This document shows, in pieces, positions 50,251 to 61,900 of a stretch of DNA of 64,000 bases. How positions within the stretch are numbered: the first letter of the stretch is position 1; each line of letters opens with the position of its first letter. The position numbers and the translations under genes were made by a program. The notes beneath the pieces are model-generated. The model was not told the DNA's origin. It saw only the letters and a list, made by a program, of their open reading frames with translations, and made no database searches. The DNA is from Campylorhamphus procurvoides (Eukaryota; Chordata; Aves; Passeriformes; Dendrocolaptidae): contig WBMV01000301.1 of assembly GCA_013396655.1 (NCBI GenBank), positions 553,232-617,231 of the forward strand, written 5' to 3'.

Positions 50251-53200
50251 ATAGATACCCCCAGATGAGTCCTTTGAGATGACTGAAAGGTAGGGAAGGG
50301 GATTGCTACCATGAATACCAAATCTCCTTGGCAGGCTGACTCACCTATAAATCATGTTCAGGAACGATTAGGAAAATGGCCCATGCCAAAGATAACTCTT
50401 GAGCATGCACTGCCACACACACACATAGCCTCAGCATGGAGATGCGGTGTGTCATTAAATCGGAACAACCTTGGTGAAAACAGGACTGGAAACTGGAAAA
50501 AGCTATCTACAGAATGACAGAAATGACCTTAGTACTTTCATCTGCCTTAAACAGCATTTCACCGACTTCAACAAATTTCTGTACTTCAAACTCTTTTTTA
50601 CTAGCTCAGCATTCTTCACTATAATTTTTGTTAACTGGGGCTTAAAACTTTCCATGTAACAAGTCATTTCCTCTGGGTTGTTCACCAAGAACCCCTGTCC
50701 GTGCTTGTCAGCACACTACTGCTCTGTTTCTTCCCTTCACCAGCAGAATAGCCTCCTCCCAGGAGAGCTGAGGACATCAAAGATGTACTCTGGGCTACTA
50801 TGCCAGCTGTCCTGTTTTCTTGCAGACAGCAATGTGGAAGCCACAGAAAATTATATCACTGACCATCCAGTTGCTGAATTAAAGTCCAAGAGTACAGCTG
50901 TTATTCTGCCATTAGAAGTGCTGTTGCTTATAGCAGCTGTAAACCCTGAATGCCTGTGCTTATCTCAGGTCCCGGACTGCCTCACTAGCTAGAACAGGCT
51001 GTTTTGATCCTGACCAGCTTCCTGACATGTGTCCTCTGTGCATTAGCAGGATACTGCTCTTATGGTCAGCATTTTCTGGAGCAAGCATTCATTTGACATT
51101 CATGACTTGGGCTGTCTAGGGAGCCTGTGTTTCACCAGGGTGAGTATGTGAACCAGGTTCCATCAATAGCCACTGATTTTTTGCAAGGACATTGAGCATC
51201 CCTGAGACTCAAAAAGTGTATCCTAGCTAAGCAAATTCAGAAGAAACTAGAAATTAGCGGATTTTGACAAAAATACAAGCTACAGGATATGACAAGCAGA
51301 TCATACACCTTCCACATAATGCCTGCAATACAAATAGGTTTGTACCAGATAAAGATTGAAATTAAGTGAAATTTATTTTCAAAAAATTATATTAGTTGAA
51401 TATTCATTTTTAGCTACACTTTAATGTGAAGATCCCCTGCTGTTTCTGCTGGATTCCACTTTACTTCTGTCCTTCACTATGGGACAGTGTTGTTATACAC
51501 AATTAAACACATTTCCAATTTGTGCTCCTGAGACTGTGGCAGCTGTCCCTCTACAGAGGGTGAAGACAGACCAGATGGATAGAAGGTGAAGCGCCGTCAG
51601 TCCTTTGAGATTGAAGATGACACAGAAATGCAAACAGAACCTATAGTTTATAAGAGTCAAATAATGGCCTGACAGCCTGATGAAAGACTAACTCAGAAAA
51701 TCCTCATCCTCCCAAAACTTAAGACAGGCTAAGATTGATATGGCTGCACTGTAAAGAGCTTCATATTTTTTATCCTTTTTTACCTTTTTTTTTCTTTTTT
51801 TAATGAGAAACCAGACCAATCTAATCTGAATGAGGAAAGTCACCTTCACTGGTGCTCCATTTCATTTTCCTCAAGCAATAGAACTGAAAATAAAAATTCC
51901 ATTTTAAAAACATGAAAAGAGGAATATTCTCATAAAGGTAGGAAAAAAGTCTTCAACAGCCCCACAAGAAAAACATTAAAACTGTCACTCACATTCCTAA
52001 AAAATGAAGCCATAGGAGACAGGATGTTCAAACCCATATGTGGGTGCTGCTTTTTTTCCCCCTCAAAGACCAATAGAATCTGCCATGACTTAAAAATTCA
52101 ACAGATGCATAGCAAGGGACCACTTGAGAGGGGAAGGAGAGAGGAAAGACAGAAACGAAGTCAACTTAATTTGGAAGACACTTTCAGAAAAATATACAAA
52201 TGCTGTTCTTCTGGAACTCCCAGTTCTCCATGTTAGTCAGTAACAAAAGAAGGTACTGATGTATAGATCAACATTTAAATCCATAATACTTTTGGCAAAG
52301 CACTGCTGTTAGCTTTATCCTTTACTTGTCACTTTTTACACTGTATCTATTTCACATGAACATGTTCCTATTTCTTATAGGCCAGAGGTTGCACATCCAA
52401 ACCAATGCAAAGTCCTGTGAGATCAATGAAACTTTTAACATGAACCAAAAAGCAGGACATCAGTATGTTTCCATGTCTTAACCTTTATGATCCTGAGCAG
52501 AGCAACCACCTGGGTCTGGGTATGAATCCCCAAGGGATACCAAGGGTAAAAAACTTTTTACCTCAACAGTCCTAGTCCAAACAGAAGTAATGAATTGTGT
52601 ATCTGCTCCCCTGTCAGGTTTACAGATCTGCCCTTTGTGTATATATTACAGCAAAGATTTCCAGTCAGCCAGCTCGACATTTTTCTATGAATTGACTATG
52701 AAATGATACAGATAAAGGGCAGTATGTCAAGAGAAGACCAATTCAATTGTAGCAAATATTGACTGAAAGAGAATATTTCAGATTTTGAGGGGCTTGCTTG
52801 AATTTTTCCATAAGCACAGGAGACATACTCAGCATTTGCATTCCCAACATTCCCACAGCCATGCCTCCAGACCCAGCAGTAAGAGGAGCTCATTGCAGTG
52901 TCTGCTCTCTAGACAGCTGGCTGAAAAAATTACTCTTGCCCAAAACCCGACAAAGAAATTAGTGTTTCATATTTTTGCTCAGTTATGGAGAAGGAAGCAA
53001 TGGAAATAAATCCTGTGTTGATGAGGTCTGTGACCTGAAGTCTCCAGGGGAAGAGGATGAGCAAGGATGGAGAAAGCCTGCTCTCACACAACTAGGTGCC
53101 CTGAGGACACATTAGTACTGGCACCATCCACGCTGTCAAGTGAGATCAAGACAAAGGCACTTTTACGTGGGTAGCCCAGGAACCTGACCCTTCCACAGCA

Positions 53201-54040
53201 AAGTTTTTTCCCTGCAAAAGGTTAGCAGAGTCCCCTGAGGTCTCTTGTCAGGATGTCTCCATTAGAGGGCTAATCACAGAAATTGTGTGACATATGTGGG
53301 GAGGTTTGTCCTTCCTCCATTTCACAGTAAGTTACAGATATTACAGTGTGAAATAATATGAAAAGAGAATGCATTTTTCCCTTGGGAATATCTTGTGGGG
53401 AAGTAGAAGAGAATATAGATTAAGGAAATTTGCCACTTATGGTATGGGTACTTGCACAGTAAATACCTGCTCTTTACCCAGTGCAAAAGCATTATGATAC
53501 ATATCTATATACATTTTATACATATGTATATACATTATGATACATATATAGTATAGAATGACAGGACCATGGTAAAGGCAAACTATAATCACCACAGAAG
53601 GTATTTTGAAAAAAACCCGATCTTCTGTGGATTTCTGTATTTCCCCTATATCGTGTATGTTTTTCAGTCAGCAAGGCACAGAACAATATAAAAATCCAAG
53701 AAACATCAACCTATATGTGCCTATATGTGGACAGCAGAGTATGTGACTGGCACATTGCCCCAGTAGCCCCATAAATATCAGGATCTGTAAATCTAGAGCC
53801 CTTTCCCCCCCACTTTCCTGGGGATGCTGGGAGCATTCTGACAGAGTTGCTAAGCTACTCACACACATTTGCGTGTTCGCAAAGTTTCATCTCCTGGTAT
53901 GTTTTGCCTCACTTTCCAGGTCTCTCATTTCCTTTTCAGCCTGGTTTATCCAGCTTTCCCATTTTTGCACTGTTGAATAGCAGGGGTTTTTTGCATTTCT
54001 CTTTGCCTGTCCGCCCAGACAAGGCAGAGGGTCAGCATGG
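50251..54040. other. Non-coding sequence, no gene seen
   Basis: No exon or recognised interspersed repeat. It includes a T-rich tract at about 51764-51802 and an AT-rich tract of atacatata words at about 53498-53556. The 104-codon plus frame at 50678-50992 has no recognised domain. Confidence 0.5.
53498..53556. repeat. AT-rich tract of ATACATATA-type words
   Basis: Irregular repeats of gatacatat, tatatacat and acatatgtatat words, with local inverted symmetry (tacatatgta). Low-complexity tract rather than a clean microsatellite. Confidence 0.75.
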
Positions 54041-54056
54041 CAGGCAGGCAGGCAGG
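54039..54056. repeat. (GGCA)n short tandem repeat
   Basis: About four and a half ggca units lie in a locally GC-richer stretch (about 54000-54100). Confidence 0.85.
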
Positions 54057-57000
54057 TGGCCTGGGCTCTGCGCTGCTCTCTGAAATATGTTGGCAGGCAG
54101 CTGAGCAGCATTTCATCACAATATCCCAGACATATTTTGTGATGGATCTCAAAACCTTGCTCATGTAAGGAGGCTATTGTGGCTTCTTTTTAAGCATGAG
54201 TCTGTCTCTGGTTTTGTGCCTGACTGCAACAGCTGACATTCCTATAAACTCTGCCGAAGGCTAATCCCTGCAAGCAGCAGCAGCGGCTTGCTCTGGTAAG
54301 CCTGAAGCTCCCCACAACAGTTCTCCCTTCTGTTCTCCCTGAGGGGAAGAGATGCCCCAGGAAAGGAGCCTGGACTTCTCACACCACCACTGCAGTGGGC
54401 ACTCGCCAGCTTGGGCACAAGGAACTTAAAACTCCTATGCAGCTCTGCAGTGAGGGGCCGGTGTTCGCAGTGAGGCTGCCTTCAAACCTGCTCCTCTGGC
54501 ACACAGACACGTCCCAGCAGGAGGCTACAGCCTGTCTGTGCACAGTGGGGCTCTTCCAAATTGCAATGAACTCCCACAGCAACCAAAAAATCATCCTTCA
54601 CCTTGACATCCACTTTCAGGTCATGATTTTGTATGTCCTGTTTTTCACAAATGTATTTCCTGAGGGACTTCAGCCTAGTTCAGAATTCCCCCACCGTGGC
54701 ACAAGCTGCTTGAGGGTAGCAGGTAAAGAGTGTAAGAATGGCTGCAAAGGCACATATCCTTTCCCTTCCCCCCCGCCCCAGTAGCTACCATTGTTAGAAA
54801 GCCACCAGTAAACTGGTGTTTTCTATGACTGCTCTCCAACTTACAGTTTTTTATTTAAACAGTTTGGTCATTTGGGGAAAAGAAGAAAAAGACAACAGGA
54901 AAATCAAATTCTTTACATTATAAAGCTATAGTGTTTCTCCATTCCGAACTGCAGCTTTGGCTGGCAGTACTTGGGTATCTTACATGGGCTAGGAATGGGA
55001 AGAATGAAAACATTTCCCATGTAGTAAGGCAGCACCCAACCTTTCCTCTTCTGTGTTTTTTCTCTAGCAAATGTTTACAAGTTGTTGAATAAAACAAGGA
55101 TTGCACATACACTCTTTTTTTGCCTCTCACAGCAGATGACATCCACAGAATGAGCTGAGATCCAAAAACACCCTTAAGTTCTGGGGTGACAGTGGTGCCA
55201 GCATGAAGAACTTCCACACATTGTATACATCAGCCATCAGGGAGGGAATTCACAATGCTGCAGATTCCTTAGAGAATTTTGGCTTCAGAGCACACATATC
55301 AGTTTAGTGGCTGCAGCTATCTTAAATGCTGATGTGAACATATGCTGCCACTTCTCTCATTTCTTCTGAAGTACTAGACATTATTGTGATCTCTTTTGCA
55401 TAATAGCTTTCTTGTAAGAATGTTTGCTTTGGAAATGAGCATAAAATCTGCAAGTGCCTTTACTAATAAGCTCCAGGCTAGGCTGCAACATGGTGGGATC
55501 AAATCACATGATTTCACCCCAACCCCAGCATCATGCCAGAACTTTGCCAGTGTGCTGAAGAGAATTCACGCTTCACTGGGCCAGAGAGAGGGAAAGCACA
55601 CAAAGATGTTGATGGTGGGATCTCGAGACCAGAATGCTCACAGTTGACAAGGAGCCTGGTGGTGTTCCTGCTCCCTATGATGTTTCTGGCCTGTTGAGGT
55701 TCTTTAAAACAAATTTCCTTCACATGCTACATGGTTCACTATATAGGGCCTCATCCTAGGAGAGGCAATTTTGAAATATTTTGGGTAGAAGAGTGACCTA
55801 GAAGCCTAGGGTACCATTTTCTAGGCCAGTATTTTAAGCCCTGAGTAATTACAATGAGCAACTACAAGCTACCAGCCCTGCCCCACTCCCCTGAAAAACA
55901 AGGGTGAGTCAGCAAGTTCATTAAAAAAGGAGAGGTGCCTCCTCCAGGGATGATCCTATGCTCTATATTCCAGACAGGTTGAGGTACTTATCAGATGTTC
56001 TCTGATAAGATGGGGGCAGGCATCAGATTTGCCTCTGACCTCTGATTTTCTGTTAGGTATGTCCAGGTGACTCCACAGTCAGCAGAAATATTTAGGGGCT
56101 GGGATACCCAACAATATAGCCTCATCTGGTCCCTAAAAGCCTAAAATTTATGTAGTTTATGTAGCTAAAACCTAAAATTAGCTGCTAATTAAAAAAGCTT
56201 ATTAAGAAACTTCTTGCTGCCTGTTCTTTAGCTGGGCTATTACAACTGCAGGTCACATACTCAGAAGTAAAGCTCTGGGGAAAGGGAATGGGATTGGGAC
56301 AAGGAACTTAGGAGGCATTTGTCATAAACATGACCCTTATTCCTTTAAGTTATCTTCCATTACTTCTAAGGTTTTTTTTTCTATGCATATATGGATCAGG
56401 ATTTTACAAATAAAATAATTCACCAAAATTACATTAGTGCAAACACCAGAGGAGCAATGCAACGAATGCTAATGTGAAAATTGCTTTCACTTGGTTGCTT
56501 AATCACTCAGAAGCAGCATTTGGTGCCTGCAGGATTTTTACATCTCCAGGCCCCTATGAGATAGCCAGATGAGTGTAGATGCTCCTTGTGCTGGTGGCCT
56601 CTGACCATGGGCAGTAAACAAATGAAAATCAAAGGCAGGCAAGAATTAAAAAAATGAAAGTTATGTGGGAATGGCATGCATGCTTCATTTAACAACTTAA
56701 TAAATGAGAAGGTTTTTGAGGCAGCAGATAACAAAGGGGGAAAAGTTTGTCTCACGGAAAGCAGAGGCTTAGAAGTGACATTTTAAACCTCTACACTTAA
56801 ATCAAGGCTTGGAGCAGGGAGTTCCACTTTAAGACAGAACAAAATTTGTTTAGCTCCACATCAATGCTGCTGAAGCCCTCACGCTCAGCAAAGCATTTGC
56901 AGGTGAACTAGTGTTTAGGTTTGGGCTAAGGTTTGGTTTATTCCCAGTGGAGTTCATCAAGTGCTTAATGTTGTGTTATGTGTGTGCTTATTAAAAGAGT

Positions 57001-59737
57001 ACATGTTCTCTGATGGAGAAGGTGGATATTAATTACACTCTGATTCTTCCAGTATAAAAACTTGGGGATATGAAATGCACTGCAAAACAAACAAAACAGG
57101 TGGTTATGCCTCCCACACATGGCGGACTTCTGGAGTTTCTTGCCAGAGGCTACACTGAATGCTTGAAGCTTATGCCCACAAGAGAGCACAAGCACTTGAA
57201 TAGAGATATATTATAGATTACTGAACAGAGAAATTACACCAGCTCAGGGAATTTGTTGAGCTACAAATTTTCAGAGACTGGAGGCTGCACAGTACCCTTG
57301 ATAATCACCCTGGTCTCACTCTGCCCTTGGCTTTTGCTTTCATCTACCATCCCAGTGGGATGCTCTATGGCCTATGGGACAACAACATGTTTAGCCTCAC
57401 TTTAGGAGGACTGATGGAAAAATCATGCACAGCTCTGTATCCAGATTCTTCCGTAGGGAGATTTCTATCTATCTATTTGCTATGATTTCTGCACCTCTTG
57501 GAGGTGATTCAGAGCCATGCAGAATTGTCACATGGTTTTGTGTTTCTCCCCACTGAGTTAAAGGACTATGAAGAAACAGGTAAAAAGAAGAAGTTGTGGC
57601 ACTGAAGTAGGTACAATATCAATCTGGTTTTTGCCAAGTCTGGAATGAGCAGTTACCAAGATAGGGTATGGAAGCCCACGGAGAATAAAAATTCCACAAG
57701 TCAAAGAATTTTCCTCAGAATTTCTGTAGTATTTGAGTCTGTTTCAAATGGGAGAAGTAGCAGGAGCAGAAAGGAAGCAGAAAAGTACAAATGTGTACAG
57801 ACAACAGAAAAATCATGCTCATGCATAACACAACAGGAATATTGCTAAAAACTGCACTCTCCCCAAGACACAGCAGAGCTCATTTGCGTTTCCAGCCTCT
57901 ATGTATCTAACCCATACACTTTCATTCTTTTAATTTGCAGTCTTGAAAACTCTGATCTTTGATAGGTCTGCTCTTCATTTTATTTGTTTTCCAAGGAGGC
58001 ATGTGGCACATGAACACAGACACTCAGACAACTCCACTGGTGTGCACAACACAGTTGTCAGGTATTGTTTGTGTGAAGAAGTTCCAACACCTATTATCAC
58101 CCAATTGCTTGAAAAACAAAGTGATTTCACTTTACCACCTTGTGCAGCTTGTTTGATTCACAATGTCACATAAAAAGAGAATGCCCTTATCCTTTTCTAA
58201 GGGCTCACAATTCGTGGCATTTTCTGGGGAGGTGTTTTAGTTGCAGCAATGCACCGGTGTAGAACTTGTCTCACCAAAAATCATAGTGGAGGATGCAGAC
58301 AAGCACTTGGGCACCAAGGGGAAAGTTTTCAACTTGAAATCCCCAGGACTATTCTGGCACTTAAGTTTCCATACGCTGTTTGTGTTTTGTTAGATCAGTG
58401 TATATCTAAAGGAGTTGTGCCCTGAGCAGAGCCTTTCAGCCGATCATCTGCCTACATCCACACTAAAAAAAGGGGGGAAAGGTACATTGATCTGCATAAG
58501 GATGTTTTCTGTTTGACTTTAACAAGTTTTTCCAAATCATTTTATTTCCAGCCTTCCCAAATGAAAAGCAGTTAACAGCAGGATAAACATTCTGGTAACT
58601 ACTGCATTTCTCAACAATGTCTGTTTTACAGGTGTGGGAGTTTCTTACAAAAATTTTAACACAGTGAAGCTTGGATCTTCACAGCAACACAAAAACATAA
58701 CAAACTCTCAGAAAGAGTTTCAAGCCTAGCTACTTTTTTATTATCTGTGCTGTCCAATAATGCATTTTGGTTGGGAATATAAGACAGTAGTTGAGTAAAA
58801 AGAAGATAACTGCACATTCTAAGTTTAGTAATACCCCAATAAATCAGACTTAAAAGCACAAAAATTACCCTATAGATAACATTTATATCAATTTCTGATG
58901 TGATTCTTTGGGGGATTGTTGTTTTTTTCTTTTTAAATCAAAGTGCCAATGAAAGACACCTTGAAATTACAGCTATTCAGGAAAGCAAAATAAAACCATG
59001 TTTATAGCTAAAATTCAGTTATTGATTTCAGCTCCATAAGCAGAAATACGCAAATGGCAGAGCTCAGCATTTTCTTAAGTGTACTCGAGTCATGTTCCCA
59101 GTAATCAAGAGAGACCTAATCAAATTTTTTCCTCTCAAAAATAATGATCTTGGCAGATTTTGTTAAACAGCTTGCCAGGCCTTGCTGTTCCCAAGGGTGT
59201 TGTGTGCTTTTGGTGATTGCTGGGTGCTGAGATGTATTTGTGCCTCCCTGCTGCATTTCCTCAGTCCCTGTGCTTATGTCTGCTAATTGCTGAATGAGAT
59301 ATTTCCAAGAGCACTGAAGTAAGAGTGACAATGTGACTGCGGCTGTGGCTGTCGCTCCACTACCCCCTGGGAGTAGGCTCTGCTCACACCTCATGCCTGA
59401 GCCTCTGCCCTGGTTGGTGGCTATTTCCCAGCCATGCTTGGTTCACACAGCTCTCCCTGCACTGTCTCTTCTCCCTGTCGCCAGCCCTCGCTTTCTGTTC
59501 TGCTTCTTCTTAGGTGACGTGGGAGCTCAAGAAAGCAGGCCACTTGGCTATTTGCTCTCCCTTATCTCAGTAGACCACTCCTCTCCTCAGTTTACATATT
59601 TTGCAGTTCTTTGCATGAAAATTGCTGCAAAAAATGCATTTTTTTACCATCGAGGAAGAGTGGAAAATGTCAAAAATTCAGAGCAGCATTTTCTGTTGTA
59701 GTTGCCCAGAGCTAGGTATCTAAATTAAGCTTCATTA
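54057..59737. other. Non-coding sequence, no gene seen
   Basis: No gene is supported. Structures seen are a bulged hairpin at 54114-54144 and a perfect 9-bp hairpin at 55987-56009. The plus frame 54395-54784 (129 codons) and minus frame 54918-55217 have no recognisable family. The frame 59333-59701 (122 codons, plus) is likewise unrecognised. The stretch 58190-58460 is complex sequence without a visible repeat match. Confidence 0.5.
55987..56009. repeat. Perfect inverted repeat: 9-bp arms, 5-nt loop
   Basis: CTTATCAGA (55987-55995) and TCTGATAAG (56001-56009) are exact reverse complements around tgttc. Each arm holds a GATA-type site (CTTATC/GATAAG). Confidence 0.9.
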
Positions 59738-59865
59738 AAAGAAAGGGGAAAAAAGCCACAAACCCCCAAACAATCAAAAAAGATAAACAAACAAAACCCA
59801 AACCAGACCCAAAACAAAAACAAACCAAAAAATATCCCAAACAAACCACTAAAACCACTCCACAA
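59738..59865. repeat. Long A/C-rich asymmetric tract
   Basis: About 130 bp are composed almost only of A and C on the plus strand after an initial aaaagaaagggg (for example acaaaacccaaaccagaccc and caaacaaaccactaaaaccactcc). There is no strict repeat unit. It is the longest low-complexity tract in the window. Several shorter tracts of the same kind occur elsewhere, also with A/C on the plus strand. Confidence 0.85.
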
Positions 59866-61099
59866 ATGAGGTTGTCAGTGGTGCTAAGAACACCCTATCA
59901 TGCCTGCTTTCCTTATTGTTTGAAGTGGGCTCTGGGATGGAAAATGCCATATAATGCACCAAGAAAACTACACTATGTCTGACTAAAGATGACACATATC
60001 CTTATTCCAGGTGAGTAGCATATCTCAAGTGGGAAGATGGCATGATCAGAGTCCTGGTTTTTACTGCTAGACTGTGTGTTGCCTGTGAGTGCCATCAAAC
60101 TGCAACACTCACAAGTGTGCCAGGAAAGTATGCTGGAGACATGAACAAGTAACTCTCAGTGAAATTTAAGATCATCCTCCTTTAAGGTCATCATTTAGAC
60201 CATGTAATTCCAAATTACCTGTAATATTGTCTGATCAAGAGCTCACAGGCACCCCCACAGACACAGTGAGTGGAGGTACTGCGAAAAGCAGTTGCCCATT
60301 TAGGTTAAGCATCCTTTGTGTCATGTTAATAATCAGAGTAACTCAAGTATAGAGATTAACTGATCAGTTTCACTTGGAGAGTCTAGCTGGTGCCAGGGCC
60401 ACTGCTACTCAGTTACAATTTCTTATTCTGGCACTCTGGTGGTCAGCACAGGTGTTGTGGGGCAGAAGACCTCTGAGAGGCTTTCCTGTTGCAGCAAGAC
60501 TGATGTGAAGAGAAAGACTCCATCAAGATGTGTATTTGTTTAGACTTCCATCTGGAGCTATAATTTAAACATAATTTAAGTGGCACCCTTCCCATTAGCT
60601 CTTCTAAAGCATAGCCTTATCGATCCTATTTCAGAACCACACATCTGTATGCAAGGGATTGATGTAACTGTCAAACCACAGGGCACCAGCCACTGCTTTT
60701 GTGCTCGTGAAGCTTCACCAGCTTGAGTACACTCCATGAGTAAGCCCAAGAGAGGGTATCCAACTGGTCTGTGTTCTTGAGAACTTTACCCTTCCACATT
60801 CTTTTCTTTATGGAACTAAATATTGCAACTCCATTTCAAGCCTAAATAATTTGGTGGTACCCCTTTAACTGGCTAGGGAACTTTAAATACCTTTTATACT
60901 TTTATCTAACACATTGATTATATTTTCAAGTGAGCTGTGATATTTGCTACCCACTACAAAATATTTTTCCCTTTGACATTAGCTAAGATTACACTTTTTA
61001 TATTTCTGCCTTTCTCTGAATTCAGTCTTTATATTCCTTTTTTTTTAACCTCTGTGTTTATGTATTTTATTGAATTTTTGAAGATTGGATTAGTTTTCA
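59866..61099. other. Non-coding sequence, no gene seen
   Basis: Single-copy-looking sequence without recognised repeats, exons or RNA genes. Confidence 0.5.
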
Positions 61100-61900
61100 G
61101 CATCTGATTTGTTGCAGTGACTTTGGGCTGGCTGCCCAACTTAACCATGGCTGCTACCCTTGGATGATGGCCTGATCGTTAATTATCTCCCTGCTGAAAC
61201 TGCATTACCACAAAATAAATTTTGTTATAATGACATTAAGCAAAGACCACAGAAACCTGCCCAGCATTATAAATTTCTTCTTGGCAACTGCTTTATGCTT
61301 TTTCGTCACATCATCTAAATCAAGAACGAGATATCATTTAATATTTTACCAGCTCATGAATATATGGGCCTTCTATTTTCCTTGATGTAAATTTAAAAAC
61401 ATCAGCATTGAAGTAATTATCAAATCACAGTCATTACGCTACAATCTTTATAAATTCAATCTCCCAAATAAGACAACACATTTAAGCACAAAAAGATTGA
61501 ATCATATTGGGCTAAGTTAGTTACCAACACCAGTTTACAGGGTGTAACAGTTCTTACTTCATAAGACAATTCTTAATATGTGAAAAGGGTTTAATAAAAT
61601 GCTTATTACTCATCCTTACAAATGTGGTAATTTTTAGCCACAAATCTGTTTGTAAACCAGTTAAGACTGGAATGAAGGACCTTGAGGTGAAAGGGTGCAG
61701 CAAGACAAAAATATGTCTAATTAAGAATAAACACCCCACAGGTTCACTGTTAGCACAATTGAAGTGCCAACAACATGCTGGTTGCTTATATCACAACCAT
61801 GTAATTATGCTAATATATGGTAATGTCATTGCCCTTGAAAATATTGCTTTCCTCTATTAATTTAGGAAGGAGATCAATTACGAAGTCATGTGGTTTGGTC
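61100..61900. other. AT-rich non-repetitive block, candidate conserved non-coding DNA
   Basis: Even, low-repeat sequence with several homeodomain- and POU-like words: gttaattatc near 61178-61187, gtaattatcaaatca near 61412-61426, and gtaattatgctaat near 61800-61813, followed by atatatggtaatgtcatt. There is no open frame longer than about 80 codons. The appearance resembles enhancer-type conserved elements in gene deserts, but conservation cannot be judged from one sequence. Confidence 0.3.

Noticed and set aside
54395..54784. 129-codon plus frame in a GC-richer block
   Set aside because: The opposite strand is also open (54379-54594), which points to base composition rather than coding. No known domain.
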